A stretch of DNA of 64,000 bases, from contig NC_087181.1 in NCBI RefSeq assembly GCF_035594125.1, positions 3,015,001 to 3,079,000 on the forward strand, read 5' to 3'. Under the pieces are notes generated by a model. That model had not been told where the DNA came from. It searched no databases and worked only from the letters and a program-made list of their open reading frames with translations. Shown here one piece after another: positions 32,183 to 46,894 of this stretch. Origin of the DNA: Scylla paramamosain (lineage: Eukaryota > Arthropoda > Malacostraca > Decapoda > Portunidae). A program made the translations under genes and the position numbers. Position 1 is the first letter of the stretch; the number at the start of each line of letters is the position of its first letter.

Positions 32183-32212
32183 ACACTACTAACACTACCA
32201 CCACCACCAGAC
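32077..32212. repeat. (CAC)n-(ACT)n compound array
   Basis: CAC to 32129, ACT to 32180, then mixed AAC/ACT/ACC units. Confidence 0.97.
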
Positions 32213-32513
32213 CAGCGTTTACTCGTCTTCTTGTCTTCCTACTCCTCCTCCTCTACACCTCCATGCCATGTGACTTTTCTCTCCTCCACCCTCACCTTTG
32301 TTTCTCCTGCTGTATCCACACCCTCACCTCCACCTCCCCCACCACTACTAATAACACCCTGCCCTAACCTCCTCCACTATCACCACTACTTAGACCCTCT
32401 TCACATCTACACCACCCCACTTGCCCTCCACCCCGCCACCCTGCCTGCCTCACCCCTTACCTCTTACCTTCCCCTTCCTCCCCCCGTCCCTCCTCGCCTC
32501 CCCCAGTCACCTT
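32213..32513. other. C-rich spacer
   Basis: CCTCC/CCACC-rich, low complexity, no gene. Confidence 0.5.
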
Positions 32514-32710
32514 GCATTAATAACTGGGTCGACCTGATGCAAAATGAAAGGCTTTCGGAAAGTCGCTCGCCGTTCAATAGCCGTCGATACAAGCCATTAC
32601 ATATTACTGCCAGCGCCATTAAAAACCAAAAACAGGCGAGTGGCGGCGCGCGAAGCAACAACAGCGGGCCAGGGAGTGAATTTTCGTTATTTATTCATTA
32701 TTTCCTCCAA
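32514..32710. promoter_or_regulatory. Single-copy island, candidate conserved non-coding element
   Basis: Abrupt change from C-rich low complexity to balanced sequence with TTGCATTAATAACTGG, TGATGCAAAATG, GCGCCATTAAAAACC and TTATTTATTCATTA. Homeodomain- and Abd-B-like cores are frequent. No exon signals. Confidence 0.35.
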
Positions 32711-34946
<2,236 letters not shown>

Positions 34947-35013
34947 GTGTATGTATTTTCAGACTTGTTTTCTTCCTCCACTTCTTCCTTCTCCATAATT
35001 TTATATTCCATAT

Positions 35014-35072
35014 CTCCTCCTCCTCCTCCTCCTCCTCCTCCTCCTCCTCCTCCTCCTCCTCCTCCTCCTCCT
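35014..35072. repeat. (TCC)n array
   Basis: 59 bp. Confidence 0.97.
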
Positions 35073-35262
35073 ACGCATTCGTCTCGTCATTCTCCTCTTC
35101 CTGTTTGTTTTCAATCGTTTTATTTGTTTTGTCGTTTTCTTTTCTTGCTTCCCACCACTACACGCACTCCCACATTCACACACCCACGCACCTGCACTGA
35201 TTATTATTTATTAGTTTATTGACCACAATTTTATGACTACATTATCAATTATTAGTAGCTAC

Positions 35263-35266
<4 letters not shown>

Positions 35267-35334
<68 letters not shown>
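35267..35334. repeat. (AC)n microsatellite
   Basis: 68 bp. Confidence 0.98.
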
Positions 35335-35338
<4 letters not shown>

Positions 35339-35524
35339 CACAAGCCATACCAAGGTGATCTCAAGCCAAACTCTTCCTATGTGCTCATCTGATTCCCGTC
35401 TGGTGGTTTCCTCTCTGTTATTTCCTCGTAGCTGTTCAGATCTCATTGCTTCCTTATTGTGTTCCATTATGTCCTGGCTTGATTTTAATGTTTTATTCAT
35501 ATGCCTTATTTTTTTAGAAGATAT

Positions 35525-35662
35525 TGTTTTTACATGTAAGAGATACCAGAAAAACTAACCCAATCTAATCTGTTTTTACATGTAAGAGATACCAGAAAAA
35601 CTAACCCAATCTAACCTGTTTTTACATGTAAGAAATACCAGAAAAACTAACCCAATCTAATC
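35525..35662. repeat. 46-bp tandem repeat, three copies
   Basis: Units start at 35525, 35571 and 35617. Each begins TGTTTTTACATGTAAGA and ends in AACCCAATCTAA. Copies differ at only a few positions, so the duplication is recent. Confidence 0.95.
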
Positions 35663-36080
35663 TAACCTGCTATCTTCGAAGAAAAGTAAATGCATATGTA
35701 AATGAGAGTAAATGAAATGTTCACTATGCCGTTCCTTAAAAGAAATGGAATGAGAAAACTATAAAATTTAATGCCGAGTACTTAAATAATGCAAGTTTTA
35801 AGTTTATAAATGCTAAAGTCCAGAAATATGAGGAAACAAATAAAGCAGAAGTGTCACATTTATACATCACTTACTCGTTCCTTCGTTTCTTCCTTCCTCC
35901 CTGAATTCCTTCCTTCCATTCTTCCTTCCATCCTTCCATTATCCCTCTTGTATTTTTAACATTCTTTCTTCACGTTGCGATCCCCCACTTTTCTTTAATT
36001 ATGATCTATTCCTTCTTCCTTCCCTATATCCCATTTTTTTTTTCTTTTCTCTTCTCCCGAGTTATCTTAGTTTCTTGGTT
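35663..36080. other. AT-rich spacer with TTCC/CCAT-rich part
   Basis: No gene. Confidence 0.5.
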
Positions 36081-36390
36081 TTCATTTGATTATTTCCATG
36101 TAACTATTTTGATTCTCCTGTTTCTTTAGTTATTTCTGAATTATCTTTTCCGTTCTCTTGTTTCCTCGCATCACAAGCCCCATTTTCTGTCTTTTTTTTT
36201 TTTTCGTTTCGTAGATTCTTGTTTTCCATTTGATTATTCCCATGTAACTACTTTGATTCTGTAGTTTTCATAAATTTGAGTTTTTTTTTTTCGTAGTTAC
36301 TCCCAAATTATTATCTCCATTTCCTTGTTTTTTCCTCGTATCACAAGTCCCGTTTTCGTACTTTTTTTTTTCGTTTTGTCTCGTTATTCT
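36081..36390. repeat. Diverged tandem duplication, offset 144-170 bp
   Basis: CATTTGATTATTYCCATGTAACTA at 36083 and 36227, and TCGYATCACAAGYCCC at about 36166 and 36336, followed in both by a T run and TTCGTTT. Confidence 0.8.
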
Positions 36391-36441
36391 GGTGCGGCAA
36401 TATATATTTTTTTTATTTATTTTTTCGTGCTTTTCGTGCGT

Positions 36442-36443
<2 letters not shown>

Positions 36444-36533
<90 letters not shown>
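36444..36533. repeat. (GT)n microsatellite
   Basis: 90 bp. Confidence 0.98.
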
Positions 36534-36535
<2 letters not shown>

Positions 36536-36567
36536 CCCCTTTTGATACACGAGCCTTCCCCCTGTGT

Positions 36568-36672
<105 letters not shown>

Positions 36673-36795
36673 TTGATTGCTTTCAGAGAGTTCTGGTTTA
36701 TATAGTTTTTTATTATTTTCACATTATTTTCCTTTGATTTAAACAAGGCTGTAGTATTTTTGTAAATGTTTTTCATTGACTTCTCGTGAATGCTG

Positions 36796-36799
<4 letters not shown>

Positions 36800-36853
<54 letters not shown>

Positions 36854-36860
36854 TGTGTGT
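36800..36860. repeat. (GT)n microsatellite
   Basis: One GA interruption near 36852. Confidence 0.96.
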
Positions 36861-37199
36861 CGTAATGTTATTAAGCCAATTATTTCTTGTTTCCAAACTA
36901 GAACGAAGGACTAGAAAAAAAGAAAACAAGCGAAAAAATAAGAAAAAAAACACGCCTGGTCTGTTAATGACACTCCTTTCGGGAAAAAAAAGCCAAAGGA
37001 AAAATAAAACTCGTGTACCTGGAATGCTAATTTGGGTTTTTCTTGACCGGCTGGAATTAGGCTGTGCACTTTTTCCGTGGATTTGTTATTTTTTGGGGTC
37101 GTACTCACCCCATGTGTCCATCTAGGCCTTGCGTGTACCTGTGTAACCTGTGTACCTGCCTCCCCGGTTTAGGCCCCTTCCTTTACCTTCCTTTCCCGT
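36861..37199. other. Unique spacer
   Basis: A minus-strand donor match (ATGGG|GTGAGT) lies near 37113. No partner acceptor or coding frame convinced me. Confidence 0.45.
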
Positions 37200-37230
37200 T
37201 GCCATCGTCATCATCATCATCAGGAGGAGT

Positions 37231-37282
<52 letters not shown>

Positions 37283-37372
37283 CCACCACCACCACCACCA
37301 CCACCACCACCACCACCACCGTTGTTACCATTATCAGCACCACCGCCGCCACCACCACCACCACCACCACCA
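37200..37372. repeat. (ATC)n-(ACC)n compound arrays
   Basis: ATC to about 37281, ACC to 37320, a short gap, then CCG/ACC to 37372. Confidence 0.96.
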
Positions 37373-37399
37373 CAAGCACCCAATTCATTGCTGTTATTA

Positions 37400-37493
37400 A
37401 TAGTAGTACAATTGCTGCTACTGCTACTACCACTACTACTGCTATTGCTTCTGTTATTGATATTACTACTTCTACTACTACTGCATACATATA

Positions 37494-37546
<53 letters not shown>

Positions 37547-37686
37547 ACAACAGCAACAACAACAAACTATCACCACCTACTACTACCAACAACAGCAACA
37601 ACAACAAACTACCACCACCACCCCTGACTTACCCACCCACTACCACCACCACCACCACCACCACCACCACCACCACCACCACCACC
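37400..37686. repeat. (TAC)n, a 42-bp tandem pair and (ACC)n
   Basis: Pure TAC at 37494-37540. CCAACAACAGCAACAACAAC starts at 37544 and again at 37586. ACC runs from 37641 to 37685. Confidence 0.93.
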
Positions 37687-38023
37687 TCACCAAAAATCTG
37701 TATATATTATGGAGTCCTTCTCAGATCGGCTCTCTCAATTTCTCCTCGGAATTTTCTTCTTGGGAGACACCTCGCCCTTCATTTTCGGCGGTGTTAGAGA
37801 GGTAATGAGGGGGAGAGAGAGAGAGAGAGAGAGAGAGTAGGATGGTGGTGGTGGTGGTGGTGGTGGTGAGGGGAATGAGATGTGATGAGGGGAGAAGGGT
37901 GAGGAGTGAAGGGTTGGTTGATTTTATGCACAAGGGGAACTGTTATTGCGTGGCTTGGCTCCCTTTTGCCGCCGCCTCCTGAGTAATTTTGATTTCCTAA
38001 GACTGTCTACTGCTGCTCTGTCC

Positions 38024-38025
<2 letters not shown>
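37687..38025. other. Unique spacer
   Basis: Short (GA)n 37812-37836 and (GGT)n 37844-37868. No gene. Confidence 0.5.
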
Positions 38026-38774
<749 letters not shown>

Positions 38775-38900
38775 CTCGGGGCCAAAGACAATTAGAAACC
38801 CCGCCCATCGAGGCAAGAGAGGTCTCCATGAATAAAGAATTGGAGTTTAATCTGTCACTGTTTACATATGCAAAGTCCTTCCCGAAGCTCCATACCGTGT
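38775..38900. promoter_or_regulatory. Single-copy island with Fox and octamer-like sites
   Basis: GACAATTAGAAACC, then TGTTTAC (38859-38865) fused to ATATGCAAAG (38866-38875), in balanced DNA between pyrimidine-rich flanks. Candidate enhancer. Confidence 0.35.
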
Positions 38901-39424
38901 TCTTCCCTTCTCTTCCTCCTCCTCTTCCTCTTCCTTTTTTCTTCTCTCAAAGCACCACACCCTTTCTTCACCCCTTCTAGTCTTATTTTTTTTATTTTAA
39001 CATTCTCCTCTTCTTTGTCCTTGTCGTCGGCGTCCTTGCTCCTCCTCCTCCTCCTCCTCCTCCTCCTCCTCCTTCGTAACTCACTTTATATGTTTTTCCA
39101 GTTTTTTTTTTCGTCCTCCTTCCTTCCTTCATTCACTTCGTACTTGGTTGTCTTCCTCAATTCCTTCTTCCTCCTCTTCTTCTCCCTGTTTCTCTTTCCT
39201 CTCTTCCTCCGCACTTTCATTCGTGTGTTCCTCTCTTCCTTGCTTTGTTGTCATCTGCCTTCACCCTTCCCTTCATTATTGCCGCGAGGAGGAGGAGGAG
39301 GAGGAGGAGGAGGAGGAGGAAGAGGAAGAAGAGGAAGAGGAGTAGACTAAGAGTGACTATTTTACATTGCAATTCATTTCTACTTGCACGTGCAGTCTCT
39401 TGTATGTGTGGGGAGGAGTGAGTA

Positions 39425-39427
<3 letters not shown>
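38901..39427. repeat. Pyrimidine-rich spacer with (CTC)n and (GGA)n
   Basis: CTC at 39041-39073 and GGA/GAA at 39286-39341, in opposite strand sense. Confidence 0.8.

Positions 39428-39516
<89 letters not shown>
39428..39516. repeat. (TC)n microsatellite ending in CTAG
   Basis: 89-bp array followed by AG, giving an acceptor-like end at 39518. Confidence 0.97.
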
Positions 39517-39884
<368 letters not shown>

Positions 39885-40064
39885 GTACATTTTTCCTATC
39901 GTTTTTTTTCTCCCTTTTCTTTTATTCCCCGTCTCTAACTCATTTTTCACTTATCCTTTTCTTCCTATTCTGTCCCTCTTTCCCTCATATTTCCCCCTCT
40001 CCTACCTCTTCTGTTCCACTTTCCCCTCCCTTACTTTCCCCTTATCCTTCCTCTTCTCTTCTAC

Positions 40065-40194
<130 letters not shown>

Positions 40195-40349
40195 CCTTTC
40201 AATTTGGCCACACGTCCCCCTTCCCTCATCCTCGCTCCCTATCCTTTCCATTCCCATCCACTCATCCCTTTACTCTCTAACCATACCCTTCCTCTCTCTC
40301 CCACTCCCCTTCCTGTCCCTCTCCCTCTCCCTCTCTCTCTCTCTCTCTC

Positions 40350-40772
40350 GCTCTTGCACGGTCGCCCCTCGCCCTCCCTTGTTCTCTAGTTACCCTTTGC
40401 CTGATGCTTCTATTGAGCCCTGGACTCGTGTGTTGAAGACCAATATGTATTTTGTTACCTGGGTCCTCTCCGCCTGACCCTCAAAAAATATTATGCTTTA
40501 TTGTTTCCACTTTAGGTAAAGGGAGAAAAAAGGGGAGGCTCTGTGCGTCCCGATGTTTTTTTTTTCTTTCCTTTTTTTTCCGGTTGTTCGGGAGATCGGT
40601 TTCGAAGAGATTGTGTTCTTTTTTTTTTTTATGGCGTATTTTTGCAAACCTTGTGGAGTGTCTTTTCGGGCCGACTCCAGTTACACAATGGCCAGTGCCC
40701 CTCTTCTTTTTTTTTTTTTTCTTGTCTTTTTCATTGATTTGTGTACTTTTTCTGCAGGTTTTGTATTCATGT

Positions 40773-40774
<2 letters not shown>
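40350..40774. other. Unique/T-rich spacer with acceptor-like sites
   Basis: GTTTCCACTTTAG|GTAAAG (40515/40516) is a weaker composite splice-site match. TACTTTTTCTGCAG near 40757 is a good isolated acceptor. Neither bounds a clear exon. Confidence 0.4.

Positions 40775-40838
<64 letters not shown>
40775..40838. repeat. (GT)n microsatellite
   Basis: 64 bp. Confidence 0.98.
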
Positions 40839-40839
<1 letters not shown>

Positions 40840-41057
40840 TGTGTGCGTGTGGGGGAGGAAGGACAGGTGGGGTGTGGGTAGCGTGAACCTGCGCCAGCAC
40901 GTGCAAGGCTTACCTGGTCTAGAAGAGGGAATACCTGTGCTGGGCTACACTCACCTGTTACGGAATTAGGTTTGGTGTTACAGGTGAGAAAATGATTGAA
41001 GAGAAAAACGAACAAAAAACATGATAAAGAATAAATACAACGATATGCTGCTGCTGA

Positions 41058-41102
<45 letters not shown>

Positions 41103-41120
41103 AAGCTAATAATAATAATA
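41058..41120. repeat. (TAC)n then (AAT)n
   Basis: TAC to 41102, AAT at 41107-41120. Confidence 0.96.
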
Positions 41121-41186
41121 GCAAATGCACAAAGGATAACTAAGGAAGGTAAAAGTCACGTAGTACATATTATCAGTATTATTTCC

Positions 41187-41189
<3 letters not shown>

Positions 41190-41263
<74 letters not shown>
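41190..41263. repeat. (GA)n microsatellite
   Basis: 74 bp. Confidence 0.98.
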
Positions 41264-41265
<2 letters not shown>

Positions 41266-42176
41266 CTAAACCCTACTCCACCTCTTTCTATCTCCTCTCC
41301 TACCCACTTTCCCTTCCTTTCTGTCTCCATGCCTCCTCCTTCCATGTGGCGACAGAGACTGGTGTTGCTGGTGGTGGTGTGATGGTGGCGGCGTAGGGGG
41401 AAGGGTGGTGGTGGTGCTGGTGGTTGTAGTGTTGGGGAGGAGAGGGCGAGGTTATTGAATTGCACGTGGCCGTTGATGGCATAACTCGCTTGTTTGTGTG
41501 TCTTGTTCCCTCGCCCTGCCCAGACTTCTAACGCCACGCCAACGTCCTCCTCCTTTTTCGCTGCTTTTTTTGTTCACTTGTCTGTCGTCAATTATTGTTC
41601 ATCTGTGTGTGTGTGTGTGTGTGTGTGTATGTGAGACAAGTAGAAGTGCAATAAAATTATAAGCAATATCTGAACATAGAATGAAAAACAGTGAATTCGC
41701 GTTGATCAGAAAACTTTGATGAAGCTGGATCGTGAGTGAAGTGGGCGCAGGGCGGGCGTGAGGCTTCAAGGTGGCCGCGGGCGACAGCTATCAACTGGTG
41801 ATCTTGGCGGGTCAGGGTGTCCCTCAGCACGGAGACTGCTATCTTACATTATCTCCACCACTTTCCCGTGACACAGGCTGTGACCTGACCCCTGCCTAAC
41901 TCCGCTGTCCTTAACAACCGCCTCGATCCTTACAGCCGCCACTCCCGCCCTGACAGTCACTTGACACCACACGCAGCACGCCCAACTAGTGAGGCTGCAA
42001 CTCCCGCCCGTACTCTTTCGCCCGCCCACCCCCGCCCACAGTGCTGCAGACTTGGGTGTGCCCCCAGCCTCCAGGGTTTTCCTCCCGGCGCCACGTGCCA
42101 TCGCCCTCACCTGCAGGACCGAGCTCTTCCTAGGAGGCGCCACACACCACCTAGCTCACATAATTTCTTTCAATTT
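41264..42176. other. Unique DNA with a GC-rich island at 41700-42150
   Basis: The island is CpG-rich. On the minus strand it holds an 86-codon frame from an ATG near 42101 (start MARGAGRKTLEAGG) and a CCTGCAG|GTGAGG donor near 42105. No domain is recognisable and overlapping frames are also open, so coding is not supported. It could be promoter-type DNA. A short GT run lies at 41604-41627. Confidence 0.4.
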
Positions 42177-42300
42177 TTATTCTAAAACACTTCCACTTGT
42201 CACTGTAATCCCCCACGCTCTGTAACCACTAAAAACTTTTAATATTAACAGGTATATGCTTAGCCTTATGGCTGGAGCATTAAGAAACCTTTTATTACTA
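42177..42300 (+). mobile_element. MITE-like element fragment, copy 3
   Basis: TATTCTAAAACACTTCCACTTGTCACTGTAA matches the left end of the 29814 copy. TTAATATTAACAGGTATATGCTTAG matches its centre. The right half is replaced by triplet arrays. Confidence 0.55.
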
Positions 42301-42836
<536 letters not shown>

Positions 42837-43302
42837 GAGGTTTGTAAAGAAAGACGAAATTTATTCCCTCACAAAATCCTGTTAATTAGAGAGAATGAAC
42901 TTGAGATGTAATGAATAAAAGTAAGAAAGAACGAGAGAAAGAAAAAAGTTTCCTGAAGCGTGTCAGATCCTTTATTAGAACTTTTTAATACTTTTATCAC
43001 ACAGACTTTGTGTTACTTATATTGATATTTGAAGGTTTGCTTTTCTTATCAAATTTACGTGTAGTTTCGGAGGAATATTTTCTGTCATTCATTCTGGTCT
43101 ATGTCGTTTGAAGGTTGTCTTTTTTTTTCTTTTTCTTTTTTTTTTACCTTTAGTTGTGGAAGATTTTGTCATGTATTCTAATATTTTTTTTTGTATTATT
43201 TTTAGTTTATTTTCACTGAAGTAACGCAAGAAACTTAAAATCTGGTTCTGTTCTTAATGATAATTGATTATTAGTATTTGTTTTATTTTATTTTATTTTA
43301 TT

Positions 43303-43333
<31 letters not shown>

Positions 43334-43503
43334 TTTTTCTACATGAAGCTAAAAATTAGTTCTTGTTCTCATGATTATTGATTACCGTTTTTTCTTTTTT
43401 CTTTTTCTTATGACTAAACCAAACAGTTGCTTTGCTTTGTATGACATTTCTTTTCTTTCTTTTTTTTTTTTTTTCTTTAGTTCATTCAACTACTCAAACC
43501 TTT
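42837..43503. other. AT-rich spacer with TTTA arrays and diverged duplications
   Basis: (TTTTA)n/(TTTA)n at 43283-43338. TTCTGTTCTTAATGATAATTGATTA near 43245 resembles TTCTTGTTCTCATGATTATTGATTA near 43358. No gene. Confidence 0.55.
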
Positions 43504-43594
43504 CACTAACTTGTATTCTTTCTTTCTTTCCAGGTAAGTGTTTGTTGGATGACGACTGTGTGAGGCGCCTTCCTCCTAACACCACCACGTCCCG

Positions 43595-43596
<2 letters not shown>
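43504..43596 (+). other. Textbook recursive splice site AG|GTAAGT, or start of a 63-nt exon
   Basis: CACTAAC (43504-43510) lies 24 nt before a tract ending TTCTTTCTTTCCAG (43533), followed at once by GTAAGT. This is the consensus layout of a zero-length recursive exon. If it is instead a real exon, the phase-1 frame reads KCLLDDDCVRRLPPNTTTSR. It would end at CGGCAA|GTGTGT (43596) or at the GC donor CCCG|GCAAGT. The peptide has a CxxDDDC motif but matches no family I can name. Confidence 0.5.

Positions 43597-43598
<2 letters not shown>

Positions 43599-43690
<92 letters not shown>
43599..43690. repeat. (GT)n microsatellite
   Basis: 92 bp, directly after the splice-site cluster. Confidence 0.98.
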
Positions 43691-43692
<2 letters not shown>

Positions 43693-43777
43693 GCATAGGA
43701 AAGACAGGGCAGTGTTTTCTTTGCCTGTCTAACATTTTCCCTTTTTCCCTTTTTTTCCCAGTCGTTTCATGTTCCAT

Positions 43778-43829
43778 TCCTCCTCCTCCTCCTCCTCCTC
43801 CTCCTCCTCCTCCTCCTCCTCCTCCTCCC
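43778..43829. repeat. (TCC)n array
   Basis: 52 bp. Confidence 0.97.
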
Positions 43830-43908
43830 TTTTCTGACGTTTTTGTTCCCTATTTCTTTTTCAACCTCATTCCTTTCTTCGCATCATTCCGTGTCCCTTG
43901 TCCTCTCT

Positions 43909-43997
43909 CCTTCCTTCCTTCCTTCCTTCCTTCCTTCCTTCCTTCCTTCCTTCCTTCCTTCCTTCCTTCCTTCCTTCCTTCCTTCCTTCTTTCTTTC
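43909..43997. repeat. (CTTC)n tetranucleotide array
   Basis: About 20 units, ending in TTTC variants. Confidence 0.98.
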
Positions 43998-44129
43998 CTT
44001 CTACAAAATTTTCCGAATGCTTGTTTTATTTTTTTATTTTATTTTATTTTCCATCATCGCACAAGGTACCTTTAATTTTCTTTGTCACCTCATTTCTGAC
44101 ATTTTCTGCCTCTTTTTCCTCCCTTTCAC

Positions 44130-44192
44130 TCCTCCTCCTCCTCCTCCTCCTCCTCCTCCTCCTCCTCCTCCTCCTCCTCCTCCTCCTCCTCT
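44130..44192. repeat. (TCC)n array
   Basis: 63 bp. Confidence 0.97.
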
Positions 44193-44293
44193 CACCAACA
44201 GTTGCTTTGTCATGTCGTCTTCGTTACCTGGTGTCTTTTCATGATGACGCTGATTGTGTGTCGCTCCTCCAAGGCTCCTCTGCTCTCCCCTCG

Positions 44294-44298
<5 letters not shown>

Positions 44299-44349
<51 letters not shown>
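44299..44349. repeat. (GT)n microsatellite
   Basis: 51 bp. Confidence 0.98.
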
Positions 44350-44352
<3 letters not shown>

Positions 44353-44924
44353 GTTCTTATCTTGTCTTCCTTTCTTATCTTTGCTTTTTTCATAATTTTC
44401 CTCCTTTTTTCATTAATTTATTCTTTACTTCAATTATTTTTTCCTTCCTTCCTATGTTTCTTAATTTTTCCTTCATTCGTTACTCTCTTTTTACCTACAT
44501 TTTCTTTTCTTTTCCTTCATTCCTTTTCTGCTCTCTTTCCAACCTTCATTTCTTCCTTTTGCTCATAGCTTTCCTTTCTTCACCTTCCGTCAGTTCATCT
44601 CTCCTTCCTTTCCCTCCTTTCATGTCTTTCTTCTTAGCATCCTTCCTCTGTTGTATCCTTTCTTAGCCTTTCCTTCCTTCCCACTCTCTCTCCTTCCCTA
44701 ATTACCAGTCCCTGTCCATCTGTACCTTCCCTTCATTCATTCATTCACCCTTTCTCTGCTTCATCATCTCTCTTCCTTGCATCTTCCACACGTCCTTCAT
44801 CTCTCTATCCCTCCTCGCAATCTCACTCCTATGATCTAACCACATCTAGCTTTCATCTCTTAGTCTTCACTTCTAAGAATCGCTACTTGAGCACTTCAGA
44901 GTCCCTCCCTCTGCTTAACCCTGT
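44350..44924. other. Pyrimidine-rich spacer
   Basis: TTCCTTC-rich without period. No gene. Confidence 0.55.
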
Positions 44925-45070
44925 GAGACTTGTCGAGGCTGGCGAGTGAAGGGGAAACAGGCAGGCTTCTAATGCACCGCCCAGGGCTTTGTCAGTTCAT
45001 GGGACACAGAGCAAGGCTGGCAAGACGTCATTCCTTGCCATTTGCATTGCATCGCTGGTGTCTTGAGGCG
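44925..45070. promoter_or_regulatory. Single-copy island with octamer site
   Basis: CCATTTGCATTGCATCGCTGG contains ATTTGCAT at 45040-45047 and an overlapping ATTGCATC (C/EBP-like). Balanced, repeat-free DNA between low-complexity flanks. Confidence 0.35.
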
Positions 45071-45076
45071 TGTTTG

Positions 45077-45112
45077 GTGGTGGTGGTGGTGGTGGTTGTG
45101 ATGGTGGTGGGT

Positions 45113-45183
<71 letters not shown>

Positions 45184-45209
45184 CTAGTGTGGTGGTTGTG
45201 ATAAATGGT

Positions 45210-45302
<93 letters not shown>
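45077..45302. repeat. (GGT)n then two (GA)n arrays
   Basis: GGT 45077-45110, GA 45116-45181, a 31-bp gap, GA 45213-45302. Confidence 0.97.
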
Positions 45303-45304
<2 letters not shown>

Positions 45305-45596
45305 ACACACAATACAACATCACCAGTAAATGCATCAGGGGATTTATATACAAGCACCCACCACTATCTCACTATCTCTCTCACTATCTTACGACTTTCT
45401 GATATTGGCAGTTAGGTGAATCCACGGAGAATAACTGGGGAGACGAACGCCGCGGTAAATACACCTGCCCGGGAACTGACTCAGGTGTTTATCTTCCCTC
45501 GTGGCTCGTGAATGGCATTGGCTGGGGGGAGAAAAAGTGGTTTATGGTTATGGATGCTCCGCTGAAGACTCTGCTTAATATAATGCTGAAGGGGAA
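45303..45596. other. Unique spacer
   Basis: Balanced DNA, CpG-containing at 45445-45470. No gene. Confidence 0.45.
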
Positions 45597-45701
45597 GGTG
45601 GTGGTGGTGGTGCTGGTGGTGGTGGTGGTGGTGGTGGTGGTTAGTTGGGGTGTGATGTATGGGTGGGTTAAGTTCGGTTATTATCGCTGTTTTAAATCGT
45701 C

Positions 45702-45746
<45 letters not shown>

Positions 45747-45812
45747 CTAGCACAGTTAGTTTGATTTCTTTTTTTATTTATTTTATTTATTTATTCATTT
45801 ATTTATTTTATT

Positions 45813-45855
<43 letters not shown>

Positions 45856-45880
45856 TTTTATTATTATTTTTTTTTTTTTT
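45597..45880. repeat. (GGT)n, (GT)n and (TTTA)n arrays
   Basis: GGT 45597-45641, GT 45704-45744, TTTA 45773-45860 followed by T19. Confidence 0.96.
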
Positions 45881-46102
45881 TTTCCATTCTATACCCTCCT
45901 CAATTTCGTGATTTTTCATGTGAAGCGTCTAATATTTGTCTAGGGCTGTGTATATTTTAATAGTTACTCTTTCTAATGCTGTTTACTTCACGGGCCGTAA
46001 TTGTTTTTATGATAATTGATAGCGTTCTATTTGATCGTGTTATTCTTTAATTATTCTAAATTAAATATGTAACTGAAATTTGTGGATAATAAATAATTGC
46101 TT

Positions 46103-46104
<2 letters not shown>

Positions 46105-46177
<73 letters not shown>
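46105..46177. repeat. (GA)n microsatellite
   Basis: 73 bp. Confidence 0.98.
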
Positions 46178-46180
<3 letters not shown>

Positions 46181-46389
46181 ATGTGTGGGATATGTGTAAG
46201 CAGGAAATAAGAGCAGCTGTGGTAAGAAGAACCGTGAGGACAGTGATGGCAACCTGTCCTGTGATGCGGATGCGACTCAGATGAATACGGAGTGATGTTG
46301 ATGTTGGTATTGATACTTTATTAATCTTTTCCTTTTACATTTTGCACATCTGAATTCCAAATATTGTATGAACTTCAAGGCCAGGTGTA

Positions 46390-46604
46390 TTAACCCTTTC
46401 AGCACCAGGGACACTTTCCAAGCTTCACAAAATCACTTATTATTAATCAGATGAAGAGTAAACAGACGTGTAATGCCGGCTGATGAGTGGCGAGAGGTAA
46501 TTTTTTAATGCCTTCGTTACAATAAAATCATCTGAAATTCAGTACACTTTTGAAATGGTATCCGAAGTGAAAGTGAGTTAATACACTGGTCCTCAAAGAG
46601 TTAA
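46390..46604. mobile_element. piggyBac-like MITE with TTAA target sites, 215 bp
   Basis: TTAACCCTTTCAGCACCAG at the left and the reverse complement of the right end, TTAACTCTTTGAGGACCAG, agree at 16 of 19 positions. Both outer ends are TTAA. A TTAA duplication plus CCCTTT-type termini is the hallmark of the piggyBac superfamily. The interior is non-coding, so it depends on a transposase elsewhere. Confidence 0.8.
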
Positions 46605-46889
46605 GCTGAAACTTTGATATAGGCCCGAGTAAAGAAGAAAAAAAGAAACGGCGCAAATGTATTTATCGTAACTCTTAATCAGATTTTATCCTTCGTAGAA
46701 ATGATGGCAAATTAAATGTTATCCATTCTTCCTAACACGTGACAAGGGTAAATGTTTTTGATGCACGAAATTAGATACATTTGTGTGATGGTCAATGAGG
46801 GATGAGCGTAATGGAAATGCACGGAAATACTTATTAAAATATCATTCAAGGGAGTTTTGGCTTCTAATAATGGTACCTGTTAAACTACA
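46605..46889. other. AT-rich unique spacer
   Basis: No gene. Confidence 0.5.
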
Positions 46890-46894
46890 CTACA

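Noticed and set aside
40968..40985. Composite splice site TTACAG|GTGAGA on the plus strand and an opposing ACTCACCTG at 40948
   Set aside because: Neither has a proper pyrimidine tract or branch point, unlike 5972 and 43533.
44914..45115. Second piggyBac-like element (TTAACCCTGTGAG to GGGTTAA)
   Set aside because: Only seven terminal bases match and the right end lies in a GGT run, so this is likely chance.
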